From Coleophora flavipennella (taxonomy: Eukaryota; Arthropoda; Insecta; Lepidoptera; Coleophoridae), in assembly GCA_947284805.1 (NCBI GenBank), contig OX369267.1, positions 16,180,382 through 16,244,381 of the forward strand: DNA of 64,000 nt, in the 5' to 3' direction. Made by a program: the position numbers and the translations under genes. This document shows positions 34,166 through 44,266 of this stretch, piece by piece. Position 1 is the stretch's first letter. Each line of letters starts with the position of its first letter. The notes beneath the pieces are model-generated. The model saw only the letters and a list, made by a program, of their open reading frames with translations. It was not told where the DNA came from and made no database searches.

Positions 34166-34429
34166 AGATAAGTACTTTTAACATTAAAAAAAGTTATTCT
34201 TTACAATACGCCCCAGGCTCATGAGAAGGCTAAAGGTCAACCAAAGTACTTTTAACATTAAAAAAAGTTATTCTTTACAAAACGCCCCAGGCTCATGAGA
34301 AGGCTAAAGGTCACCCAAAAGACGATGGAACGAGCTATGCTCGAAGTTCGTGATCAAATTATTATTATTATTATTATTATAGTTTATACACTAGCAGCTT
34401 AAAAAGCTGATGCGTGTATTTCACTGCAC

Positions 34430-37276
34430 TTATGTTGTTAATAAATATTTGTCTAGTCTGTTTTTAAAACTGTTCACGGATGGAGCACTTATAACTGTCT
34501 CTGGTAATTTGTTCCACTCGTTCACTACGCGAAGCGGCAAGAAGTGACGGCGTGGGTTGCTTGCACTTACAGAGCGCCATAGTTTTAACGAATGCCCTCT
34601 AAGGTGCACATTTTTGCTCTTCACATAGATCTCACTTAGGTCTCTCACATTATAAAAACGATTTAATATTTTGTAGGTCTCAATGAGATCACCGCGTCGC
34701 CTGCGTTGTTCGAGAGAAGTAAGATTTAATTCCTCCAACCGTTGTTCATACTCCTTGTTACGAAGACGGGTTACCATTTTTGTTGCTCTTCTTTGAATTT
34801 TCTCTAAAAGGTTAATGTCTTTTTTAAAGTAAGGACTCCAAATTTGGTATCCATACTCTAATAGTGGCCTTACATATGTCTTGTAGAGCTTGATGAAAAG
34901 TACCTTGTCTATGTAGGAAAAGGCCTTCCTTATAATATACAAGAGGGAATTTGCTCGTTTTGAAATTTCCAGTATATGTTTGTCCCATTTCAAATTTTGA
35001 GTAACAATTATTCCCAGATCTTTTTGGGCAGTGACACATTCTATGTATTTTCCATCTATACTGTATTTTTTGTTGGGATTGTTACTTCCAATGTGTAATA
35101 CTGTACATTTTTCAGCATTTAAAGTTAATAGCCAATCTTTTGTCCATTGTACGATTCGGTCAAGATCTTCTTGGATAATGTTATGGCTGATAAGTGGGTT
35201 ACCCATAATTTTTGTATCATCGGCAAACATTGAGAGGTCAGATTGTATGATGTGTTTCATATCCATGATGAAAATCCCAAATAGTATAGGGCCCAAGACC
35301 GAGCCTTGAGGAACTCCACTTAGGACTCTGTGTGGCTTAGAAACACTCTCTCCTACTCTAACTTTAAAAGTTCTTGCACTCAAAAAGTCTTCAATCCATT
35401 TAAGGAGATTACCACGGATACCAAGGTGTTCTAACTTGAATATAAGCCTCTTGATTGGCACGCGATCGAATGCCTTTTCGTAGTCAAGATAGATAACATC
35501 TGTTGGTACATGCTGTTCCCAGTTCCTTGTCCACTTATCTAGACAACTCAGAAGATTAGTTACTGTGGATCGTTTTGGAATGAAGCCATGTTGTTCGTCT
35601 ATTACAATATTTTCCTTCCAAAGGAATTCTCTGATTTCTTGGGCAACAATTTTTTCCATTACTTTACAAATGATACAAGTGAGACTAATGGGACGGTAAT
35701 TAGCAGCCATAAACTTGTCTCCTTTCTTGTAAATAGGTGTAACAATAGCCTCTTTCCAGACCTTAGGCAGCCTATTCTGCTGAAATGATAGTATCATCAT
35801 GCGTGCTAAGTGAGGTGCTAGTACTGGTGCGCATTGTTTGATAAAGATAGCCGGTATGCCATCAGGGCCCATTGATGTGTCGTCCTTAAAAGTGCTCAAT
35901 GTTTTTTCGATCTGAAATGCAGAGAATTGCACATTTTCTAGGTTATTTTCAACTCGTGGTGTATTCAGTGACGGGATAGGTTTATGTGAGGGTTCATTCA
36001 CAAATGACTTTTCGAATTGTCGAGCAAACAGATTGGCAATTTCCTCTTGGTCACTTGTGACTCTATTAGTCTCTTCATTTCTTATAGATGGTGGCACAGA
36101 TACTTTTGAGGTGAGCTGTTGTCGAATATAACTATAAAACGCCTTGGGACCACTGCTGACTATTCCTTTTTCAAATTCAATTCGTGATGTTCTTACCGCA
36201 GATACAATCTTATTATTAATATGTCTATACTTCCTATATGATTCTTCTGATTTGTCAATTAGATAAATTCTCCACATTTGCATCTTTTCCTCAGTCATTT
36301 TAAGAATGTTAGGTCCAATCCATGGCTTGTTGTGATTTTTTGAATTCCGTTGATGTGTAAGGGGTACATGTTTAGTAACTGTTTGGTCCATCTGTGTCTT
36401 AAAATCTTTCCAAGAATTTTCAATCTCATTGGCATCAATGTCAAGATTTTCCAGCAAATCACACTGTATGGATTCGTAATCTGCTTTCTGAAAATTTCTA
36501 CGCAGTGATTTTGCTGTAAACGAGGAAGTCTGATCCAGACAAACCTGAATGGTAGCTACCAATACTTGGTGATCACTTTTTCCTATGTTAGCGTGATGCT
36601 CCACTTTAGTACATAAGTGTTCTTCATTGCACAAAATCAGGTCTAACAAGGATTCTTGATCGTTTCTTTTCCGGGTAGGTTTTGTTACCAATTGGTAAAA
36701 GTTGCTTTCAGTGAACATTTCTACAAACTTTTCATATAATAGACTATATCCGTCTAGTTTGTTAAGTGGCCATTTAATGTCAGGTAAGTTAAAATCTCCC
36801 ATTATGAAAACTGTTTGTTTATTGTCAGATGCAATCTTAATAGTCTCGAACAGTTTTCTGTCAGATTCTCTGTAGGTATACTTTGTAGGTCGATAGACTC
36901 CAGCAACAAGCAGCTTAACATTTCCATATGAGACATTAAGCCACAAAGCTTCAACTCCATCAGAGTTGTTGTATGTGGGGTGCAGGGTAGCAAGCAATGG
37001 CATATCCAGATATTTGTTGAGCACATAAATTGCTACACCGCCCCACCCCTTTCCACCAGGTCTGTCACGTCTGAATATAGTATAGCCGTCAATATTGATT
37101 AAACTCATACTAATTTCGGGTTTCAAATGTGTTTCTGTTAAAATTATAAACGTAGGTTTCAACTTGTTAACTTGAATCAAAAACAAATCTCGTTTAGCCA
37201 TTAGGGATGCCAGGTTCGTATAAAGGAAGGTAAGTTCGACCAGTTTTGGTTCTACTTTTTTGGAACATCTGTCTTT
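34430..37276 (-). CDS. LINE ORF2: APE endonuclease and reverse transcriptase
   Basis: Encodes the enzyme that nicks target DNA and reverse-transcribes the element RNA. The frame is open for 948 codons. The first ATG is at 37201 (923 residues), but I extend the feature to 37276 because the endonuclease motif YTN (37222-37214), with the active-site Asn, lies upstream of that ATG. Further endonuclease marks: TETHL, GDFNLPD, SDHQ. Reverse transcriptase marks: NYRPISLT, YLDYEKAFD, SGVPQGSVLGP and FADD. C-terminal region has RRGDLIETYKILNRF, usual in CR1-like proteins. All catalytic residues I can check are present. Translation start is uncertain; a -1 shift from ORF1 would enter this frame at a slippery site (see findings). 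Confidence 0.9.
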   Translation of the reverse strand, partial: KDRCSKKVEPKLVELTFLYTNLASLMAKRDLFLIQVNKLKPTFIILTETHLKPEISMSLINIDGYTIFRRDRPGGKGWGGVAIYVLNKYLDMPLLATLHPTYNNSDGVEALWLNVSYGNVKLLVAGVYRPTKYTYRESDRKLFETIKIASDNKQTVFIMGDFNLPDIKWPLNKLDGYSLLYEKFVEMFTESNFYQLVTKPTRKRNDQESLLDLILCNEEHLCTKVEHHANIGKSDHQVLVATIQVCLDQTSSFTAKSLRRNFQKADYESIQCDLLENLDIDANEIENSWKDFKTQMDQTVTKHVPLTHQRNSKNHNKPWIGPNILKMTEEKMQMWRIYLIDKSEESYRKYRHINNKIVSAVRTSRIEFEKGIVSSGPKAFYSYIRQQLTSKVSVPPSIRNEETNRVTSDQEEIANLFARQFEKSFVNEPSHKPIPSLNTPRVENNLENVQFSAFQIEKTLSTFKDDTSMGPDGIPAIFIKQCAPVLAPHLARMMILSFQQNRLPKVWKEAIVTPIYKKGDKFMAANYRPISLTCIICKVMEKIVAQEIREFLWKENIVIDEQHGFIPKRSTVTNLLSCLDKWTRNWEQHVPTDVIYLDYEKAFDRVPIKRLIFKLEHLGIRGNLLKWIEDFLSARTFKVRVGESVSKPHRVLSGVPQGSVLGPILFGIFIMDMKHIIQSDLSMFADDTKIMGNPLISHNIIQEDLDRIVQWTKDWLLTLNAEKCTVLHIGSNNPNKKYSIDGKYIECVTAQKDLGIIVTQNLKWDKHILEISKRANSLLYIIRKAFSYIDKVLFIKLYKTYVRPLLEYGYQIWSPYFKKDINLLEKIQRRATKMVTRLRNKEYEQRLEELNLTSLEQRRRRGDLIETYKILNRFYNVRDLSEIYVKSKNVHLRGHSLKLWRSVSASNPRRHFLPLRVVNEWNKLPETVISAPSVNSFKNRLDKYLLTT

Positions 37277-37969
37277 TTAATTATCTTGGGCGTGTTATTT
37301 ATATATTTAATAATGAGATCTGACTCACCATTCGTGGCCCTTTGCTCCAATTCCTCTCGCAAACGGTTTAAGTACTCACGTTGGTATGGCGTCAAGTCAT
37401 TTTTAGCTTTGACGCCAGTTGGAAGCTTTTTATTATTCTTGAGTACCTGGAGAGCCGTCTGCTTGTTCTGGAAAATGATTTTGAGAGGTCTAGGTACAGA
37501 GTCCGCACGGGGTTTTCCCAAGCGTATGAGGGCTACAGGTGTTGCAGTGGCCGTACCTAGCATGGGTGCCAGTTTTTCTTTAACCTGTTCCATGTCCTTT
37601 TGTTTGCGAATTTCAAGTTCAGTTATAGTGTTGGCAGCCTCAGGAATGCCAAACATTATCACGTTAGAGCTTCGCTTTTCTCGTTCTCCTAACTCGTTCA
37701 ATACCGCTTCTAAGTTAGTGCACTGGTTTTGTTTCAGTTTGCAATTCAGACACTGATTTTCTTAAAGCTGGTAATTGACGAACTCCAAGTTCACAATCGG
37801 GACATAGGTACTTGAGCGTCGGTGATTGAAGCACTATGACACGCAATTCCGTTACGAGCAACCCACTACACTTCACACAGATTTGCCGTTCACATCCGTA
37901 ACACGTAATTTTAGGGTTTTTTTCGTCCACTTTGGGGATTGGTTTAACACACTTCAAGCAATTAACCAT
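37252..37969 (-). pseudogene. LINE ORF1: PHD-like finger, coiled coil, RRM-like domain; frameshifted
   Basis: ORF1 proteins of this LINE group bind the element RNA. Start ATG at 37969 (AAAATGG context). The first part, to a stop at 37715, encodes a Cys/His cluster (NCLKC, CYGCERQICVKC, CPDC) like a PHD finger. The second part continues in another frame (open from 37761) with LEAVLNELGEREKRSSNVIM, coiled-coil then RRM-like strands, RLGK, and ends at TAG 37254-37252. The frames overlap at 37715-37761 and differ by one extra base, so a 1-nt insertion (or 2-nt loss) is likely. Its last codons before the stop are AAA AAG. Confidence 0.8.
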
Positions 37970-38515
37970 TTTGTTGATTATTTTTTTATGTTACAAGAGG
38001 TTATATTTTTTGCAAGTCACTATATTTTCGTAGAAGATAAGGGGACTTTTGCAAACACTCATACACAATAATTATGTTATTTGTAACACAATTAGATTGC
38101 TTCCGTACAAAAATAACAAGTTAAAACAATTTTTATGATTTTATAAATATCGAAAGTGAAAAAACACAAGTGCACAGTTAGATGAGGGTAGCCGAAAAAG
38201 AATTAGAAATGAGGATATCCGTAGGAGAACCAAGGTAACCTAGCTAGCTCACAAAACCCCTAAACTTAAGTGGCAGTGGCGGGGCACATAACTCAATGAA
38301 TGGATGGTCGTTGGGGTAGTAAAGTTCTCGAATGGCGATTTTGCACCGGCGGACGTAGCGTAGAAAGGCCTTCCACTTGATGCACTGACTACCTGGTGAA
38401 GGACGCGGGAAGCCGCTGAACGCGGGCAGCGTAGGACCAGTTGTTCTGAAAATCCTTAAGGAGGCCTTTAACCAGCAGTGGAAGTCTTTCTGCTGATGTG
38501 ATGATGGATGATGAC

Positions 38516-38955
38516 TTTATTCAATACTTGCTCGTACAATTTTTATTCTGACACTTGAATTTTAAATAAGTAGCGTTTAGTTTATAGTAATTTATGAGTT
38601 GATTATGATTTATTACTTTACCTTGGTATATTAAAAGTTTAAAATTTTTCGCCCGATCGGCCTAGGCTAGTCAGAATTTAAATTTAAAACCGGTTGGAAG
38701 TCGGTCTTTAAGATTCTCAAAAGTTACCTTTCGCTACTAATAGGACATAATGCGAATTAGTCATGATGCCAACTAGACAAACTGCGCCTCCGCCGGTCGG
38801 CACCAAGACATGACATGGAAAAGTCGCGCATGCGCAAAGGACACGCAACCGGGTCAAGTGGAGTGCGCCACACATACTAATGCACCGGTTTTGCTCGCCA
38901 TTGAATTGATGTGTGGGGCTATCAATCATAACAATGACTAATAAGAATAAAATGA
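38516..38955. other. Unresolved stretch
   Basis: AT-rich DNA after the RTE tail, then a GC-richer segment (38755-38900) without motif. No gene assigned. Confidence 0.35.
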
Positions 38956-38984
38956 AGTTGTCTTTACAGTTTGCTATGCTGGGG

Positions 38985-39115
38985 CTGGAGGCCTGGTGAA
39001 GGTCGCGGGAAGCCACTGGATGTGGGCAGCACAGGACCGGTGGAAATCCTAAGGCATTTGTCCAGCATTGGACGCCTCACGGCTGATATGATGATGAGTG
39101 ATGTGATGATGATAC
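38985..39115 (+). mobile_element. RTE-type LINE 3' end
   Basis: GGCCTGGTGAAGGTCGCGGG, CACTGGATGTGGGCAGCAC and (GAT)n-like tail. Strongly 5'-truncated. Confidence 0.7.
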
Positions 39116-39353
39116 AGGGAGAAATTTAAATCATTTACCAAAAAAACTTAAGATCTTCATAAGCAACTGATTAACTTTCGCTAAGAAATCTATACAATCG
39201 AAGTAAAAAAATACTTTTCTTAGATACCAATAGCGCATAAATAGATTGGCCAAAGCTGTAATTAATAACGCCGACAAAGTGGTAATATAAAATATTGTAA
39301 AAAAAGATAGCTTGCCTCCCCTACATGTAAACGGGGGTGATTTTTTTGTTGAC

Positions 39354-39720
39354 GTACTTAGATAAGATAAGATAAATACTCTTTATTGTACACAAAAATT
39401 AAAAAAAAAAAAAAAAAAAACGATGTAAAACTTAGAAACTATAACTTAAAAATTTAAACAAAAACACAACTTAAAACAAAATCTTATAAGCGGTACAATT
39501 TGGGCGGTCTTATCGCTCAAAGCGATTTCTTCCAGACTTACCCCTATAGTTAAATAAGTCTTTCAAAACTACAGAGGGGTTGCTTTTCCGATTGAGGGTT
39601 CCGTGTGGGGACAAACGTACCCTATCGTGTGGGGTATCGTTGAATAGGTCTTCCAAAAGGTCTGGCATCAGTTTGCGACATGTTAAGCTTAAAAGTGCTA
39701 ATTTCCTAATTTAATTCCTA
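39354..39720 (-). mobile_element. LINE 3' UTR with TTATC tail
   Basis: On the minus strand it ends GTGTACAATAAAGAGTATTT followed by (ATCTT)n, with a long poly-T/A tract before it. A typical LINE 3' end; upstream sequence has no intact frame. Confidence 0.6.
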
Positions 39721-39840
39721 AGTCACTCCAAGATTCATGGAATAGGTTACTCTTCAAATCGTTGTTTTTCGTGAAATACTTTATGTCTTTGACTATATTA
39801 CCATATTTTCCCACCTGCCCAAAAATAGGGTTATTTTTTA

Positions 39841-39998
39841 TGCGGCTTACAGTAGCGCAACGTATGTACTTACGCAGAGCAACGGAAGGGTACTTGCGGG
39901 GCAGCGGGCGAGACTACAGGCTATTATGGGCTGGTACCTACGCCGGTAGCGTATCGTGCGACATCAAAGGCGTTGCGCTACTGTTTGCCATGTCGTAA
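39841..39998. mobile_element. hAT-like MITE, second copy, left end lost
   Basis: GCGGCTTACAGTAGCGCAACG and its inverse ...GCGTTGCGCTACTGTTTGCC, then CGTAATACTGTG. Same family as 16065-16558. Confidence 0.65.
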
Positions 39999-39999
39999 T

Positions 40000-41275
40000 A
40001 CTGTGTTATTGGTATGTATGTTTATTTCTTCGGCTGAGCCTCTAGCCTAAACGGCTTGATGGAAATTGGTGTGTGAGGTATCATGATTTTATAGATCCAA
40101 TGAGTGACAGACATAGTAGGATACAATTATCATGAGTTTGTGGATCCAGTGAGTGAAAGACATAGTAGGATACAATACAATATCACGAGTTTCTGGATCC
40201 AGTGAGTGACAGACAAAGTAGGATACAATTATCACGAGTTTCTGGATCCAGTGAGTGACAGACATAGTAGGATACAATTATCACGAGTTTCTGGATCCAG
40301 TGAGTGGCAGACATAGTAGGATACAGTTATCACGAGTTTCTGGATCCAGTGAGTGACAGACATAGTAGGATACAATACAATATCACGAGTTTCTGGATCC
40401 AGTGAGTAACAGACATAGTAGGATACAATATTACGAGTTTCTGGATCCAGTGAGTGACAGACAAAGTATGATACAATTATCACGAGTTTCTGCATTCAGT
40501 GAGTGATAGACAAAGTATTCATATTCATATTCATATTCAATTTATTCATAATATTTTCAAATATTACATGTCAAAGTGTGTAATTATTATAATAAAAAAT
40601 AAACACAACAAAATAATAAAATTTAACAATAAAAAATTAAAATAATAATAATTGAGTCACAAATGTCAGAGAAAATAAAATAATCAAATTGTATTTACTA
40701 GTTAGTAGTCAAATTATAATTTACAAACTCTGTATAGCTATAGAAAGCGTGCTCGAGTAGCCAGCGTTTAAGTCTACTCTTAAAACAGCTCAGAGAAGGG
40801 GCTGCAATGACGCGCTCGGGCAGCTTGTTGTAAACGGTAGGGCCCATCACGTGGACGAGCTTGTCCGATTTAGCGAGCCGCCGCGGCACGGGAAGGAGTT
40901 TACTCATGTTGCGCAGATTACGCCCATGAACATCACCCGGTCGTCTGTAGTAGGATACAATTATCACGAGTTTCTGGATCCAGTGAGCGACAGACATATT
41001 AGGATACAATTATCACGAGTTTCTTGATCCAGTGAGTGGCAGACATAGTAGGATACAGTTATCACGAGTTTCTGGATCCAGTGAGTGACAGACATAGTAG
41101 GATACAATTATTTAAGCAGTCTGGTTTAAATTTTTACCTGACTACGGTTAAAGGAGGATTATGTTTTGACAGTCAATGTATGCATGTGTGTATGTTCATC
41201 TGTTTCCTCGTATTTCCCAACCACTTAACCGAAAAGCAAAGATTTTTCGTAGTTGGGTGTTAGTTTTCTTAACTT
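40000..41275. repeat. 49-bp minisatellite within a TAGCCTAAACGGCTTG-type repeat
   Basis: Flanked by parts of the dispersed repeat also at 32110 (TAGCCTAAACGGCTTGATGG at 40050; TTTACCTGACTACGG and GTAGTTGGGTG at the right). The array of GTTTCTGGATCCAGTGAGTG + ACAGACATAGTAGGATAC... units (about 10 before and 3 after the insertion) appears to have grown from that repeat's GATCC...GAGTGACATAGG segment. Interrupted at 40518-40948. Confidence 0.85.
40518..40948 (-). mobile_element. 5'-truncated LINE inserted in the 49-bp minisatellite
   Basis: Minus-strand LINE 3' end: C-terminal coding part (40698-40946) with RLAKSDKLV, VYNKLPE and RLKRWLLEHAFYS, stop at 40698, AT-rich 3' UTR and a (GAATAT)n tail at 40518-40538. 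AGTA flanks both sides but also occurs in every repeat unit. Related in its C-terminus to the LINE at 18864-19938. Confidence 0.8.
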
Positions 41276-41514
41276 TTATTTGTAATTAAATTGTTTGGCT
41301 TATTTTCTTTTTCTTACTTGTTTCTTTTTTCAGGTAAGTTGGATGGACGTTACTTGACTTCCTGAGTGTTCGTTGTCTCACCTACCCATTGCCATTTACC
41401 AGAAAGAAGAGGAAGAAGAATATGTTATTAACTCTGGTGGCGGACCAAATTCTGGGTAAGTGCAATTTCATGCTGCATTAGTCCTTAGTGTGTATCAGTA
41501 TCAAATGGTCAAAA

Positions 41515-41750
41515 CCATCATCATATCAGCCGAAAGACGTCCACTGCTGGATAAAGGCCTCCCGGTCCTAAGCTGCCCGCATCCAGTAGCTTCCCGCGTC
41601 TTTCATTCACCAGGTTTTCGGTCCACCGAGTGGGAGGCCCACTTACGTTATGTCTGCAGTTGCTCGTTCGCCGTTCGAGAACCCATGTGTTCTACGAGCT
41701 ATGTGCAACGGCCACTGCGACTTATTCTAGCGATTCTGTGAGCTATGTCG
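41515..41750 (-). mobile_element. RTE-type LINE 3' end
   Basis: Complement carries the RTE C-terminal block ending GTGGACGTCTTTCGGCTGAT and (GAT)n; the CCCACTCGGTGGACC motif is present. Coding frames are broken. Confidence 0.7.
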
Positions 41751-42480
41751 GTTACTTTGATTCTCCTACGGATCTAAATGGTAAATAATCGAAATAGTTT
41801 AAAAGACTTAAAAAAATAAGATTTGAAACCATTTTATTTAACAGTTTATTGTGTACACAAAAGATTACTTATTTATTAGGCAGAAAATAAAATTATACAA
41901 AAGGTATTACTCATTACTTATTTTCTATTTTCATATTAGGCATATGGCTCAAATCTATTTTGGCTAAGGGCTCAAGTATCTCAAGACGTTTCCAAAAAGG
42001 CTAAGCACGGAAGTTCCAGTACCTACCCACCGACTCCTCATCAGATCAGCTCGATGGTGCAAAATTTCAAACGTTCAACATTTCAAATTGGTACCTTCGA
42101 GCGACGAAAGGGAAAGAGAAGGTTATGTAATCGTCCAAAAAACGGACTTTGAGATTTTGATGAAAATTGTAGTATGATATCTAATGACGCACTTTAACTG
42201 CTCAACCGTCACGTAGTACTAAAAAATAGCCCTTTCAGGCCCACCAAACACGATCGTGCATTAAAAATATAAACAATTTGGAACCTTACTGGCACTAATT
42301 ATAAGTTTGTTTTGGTACAATATTTTTTTTTACTATACTCTCAGTGTATATCTACAGAACTATACAAATTATACTTGTATGATTTTAAAATTAAACTCTG
42401 ATAAGAAGACTCCTGACACAGATTACATAGATGTTTTTATCAAAGAATAATTAAAATCGTAATTCATATGACAGACTTCA
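41751..42480. other. Unresolved AT-rich stretch
   Basis: A block at 42030-42150 (ATCAGATCAGCTCGATGGTGC) resembles a dispersed repeat also hinted at 8100 and 56400. No gene. Confidence 0.35.
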
Positions 42481-42569
42481 AAAAACCGGCCAAACGCGAG
42501 TCGGACTCGCGTACCGATGTTGCTTTTCTATGTATGTTATATGAATAGGTATCAATGTTATCGTCATCA

Positions 42570-42722
42570 TTATATAAGCTCATACATCCCCACGGAGGGG
42601 CTCGAGCCTACCCTGAATTAGGGCGATCAGGCCTTAGTCGACCACGCGAGCCCAGCTCGGACTGGTCGACTTCACACACAACCTTCAAGTTTCTTCTCAG
42701 GCGTGTGCAGTCTTCCACGCGA
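42570..42722 (-). mobile_element. SINE-A body fragment
   Basis: GGAGGGGCTCGAGCCTACCC, GATCAGGCCTTAGTCGACCA and CACACAACCTTCAAGTTTC. The tRNA-like head is missing. Confidence 0.65.
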
Positions 42723-43151
42723 TAAGAGAAAGAATTAATTGTAGGTACACTATATTTTTTTCCATAAAAACGCAGTCCCCTGTTTACTCCCTGGATAATG
42801 ACAATAGAGCAAAAATGTTTTTTCCATGAAACTAACTATATCTACCATGCCCTGTTTTGTTTTTCCCATATTGTAATTATAATAAGAAGTAGGAGCCTTC
42901 AAATACTGAGAAAATTGCCCAATTGAAACGTCATTTTCAGACACCCACCGAGAAAATAATACGAATAACAATAAAATTAAAACATAAAAGCATAGTAATA
43001 GAGGCATTTTTTAATAATTATTAAAAAATATATATATTATTGCTCAAGTTTTGGAGGAGGAAATAGGGGACTGCAAAATGCTGTTTTGGTCAATTTTAGT
43101 GCCTATTATCGGTCTGCGCTGCAATTGTCCCTTTCTTGCTGTACACGGAGG

Positions 43152-43354
43152 CAGGGCTGCCATTTTATTTTTGGCGGAGATTGTACAAAAGGGGCAATAA
43201 AATCGTACACCCATACAAATCATAGCAAAAAAATTCGTACACATTACATTTCATTTAAAAAATCGTAACCCGTACAATTCAGTCAAAATGTAAATAGTAC
43301 GAACTCGTATATAATCGTACTAATACAATTCAAATCGTACATGTGGCAGCCCTG
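43152..43354. mobile_element. Small MITE
   Basis: Ends CAGGGCTGCCA and TGGCAGCCCTG are perfect inverted repeats. The interior repeats AATCGTAC motifs. No ORF; target duplication not clear. Confidence 0.55.
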
Positions 43355-43938
43355 TACGAAGAGGTTTGAGGGAGGGAGACAGCAACATTTAATTCAAATA
43401 CCTATTCTTTGACAGCGTTTCCTTTTAAGACATTTTTTTCAAGATATGAACCTTATCGTTATCAAACACATAATCATTATTATCACTTCAACTGTCACTC
43501 GGCTTCAAGAGTTGCTATATGCAAATATTATTCAACTCGCAATGTTTGCCTTAAGTAACCCAGTTTGGTTTGAGTCACTATAACAGCACAATATTAGGAC
43601 TATTCACCTAAGTCTGAATGCCTTGAGTGATGATTTGGTTTTCCTGAACTAAACTCTGCCCGCAAACGAAACTTAAAACTAAAGAATGCCTTATGTAGAA
43701 CGCCTTAATATGTACTCTTTGACAGCAAAGGGAGATATCTCCGCCAGGAGAGGTGGTATGCCTGGGGTCCGGCCGTGGACAACCCTTTGATTCCTTTGAT
43801 AATAGCAAAGAATAAAGACTTTACTTTATTAGGCTATTTTACCGTATAAAAAATTAGTTAAAAAATGCAATTCAATAAATATAATTTCTTCTAAAAAAGC
43901 AAAAACACTTGCTCATTTGAAATGACAAACAATTTTCA

Positions 43939-44215
43939 ACCGACTTCAAAAAGCAGGAAAGGAGGACCAATTCGACTGTAGGTATGTTGTTTTTTATGTA
44001 TGTTTGTTACGCGATGCAGAATGCAGATTGTGAACCGATTATCATGATTTTTTTTTCTTCGACAGGGTATGCCCCCATTTTGGTCCCATATAAATTTTAT
44101 CAAAATCTGTGTAAAAATTAACAAAAAAACCAAAAATAATAATGCAAAGTACTAATTTGTACGAAGTCGGTTTTTTAACGTGTTCACCGTTTTCAATTAT
44201 TATTATTATTAGTTC
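43939..44215 (+). repeat. AACCGACTTC-type dispersed repeat
   Basis: CAACCGACTTCAAAAAGCAGG, TGTTTGTTACGCGATGC, TTTGGTCCCATATAAATTTT and ACGAAGTCGGTTTTTTAACG. Near full-length relative of 9755-10090. Confidence 0.5.
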
Positions 44216-44266
44216 AAACAAAAACCAGTAAATTAGTTCGCACTTATGACGTCACTATGTCAGTAA

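Larger units (their letters stand above)
34362..38200 (-). mobile_element. Full-length CR1-like LINE
   Basis: 3839-bp element on the minus strand: 5' UTR of about 231 bp (38200-37970), ORF1 with one frameshift (37969-37252), ORF2 uninterrupted (37276-34430), short 3' UTR and an (ATA)n tail at 34362-34381. Borders are set by the split RTE copy and the 5-bp duplication AATTA (34357-34361 and 38201-38205). Full length with an open ORF2 indicates recent insertion. ORF1 type (PHD-like finger plus RRM-like domain) and RT sequence place it in the CR1/Daphne/Kiri assemblage; I cannot fix the clade without a tree. Confidence 0.85.
34166..38515 (+). mobile_element. RTE-type LINE 3' part, split by a full-length LINE
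   Basis: RTE coding remnants on the plus strand: the left piece (about 34200-34361) encodes RLMRRLK...MERAMLEVRDQI, and the right piece (38201-38515) resumes with RNEDIRRRTKVT, then KLKWQW and the conserved C-terminal block, ending in ATGATGG repeats. Joining 34361 to 38206 restores the reading order, so the insertion point of the minus-strand LINE is exact, with AATTA on both sides. The left piece also has a 76-bp tandem duplication (34166-34241 and 34242-34317) and is itself defective. Confidence 0.8.

Noticed and set aside
35031..35309. Plus-strand ORFs opposite the LINE ORF2
   Set aside because: Antisense shadows of the 948-codon ORF2.
42750..43007. 85-codon ORF with signal-peptide-like N-terminus
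   Set aside because: The C-terminal part overlaps a dispersed repeat (also near 59206), and a hydrophobic start is common in T-rich DNA. No splice or family support.
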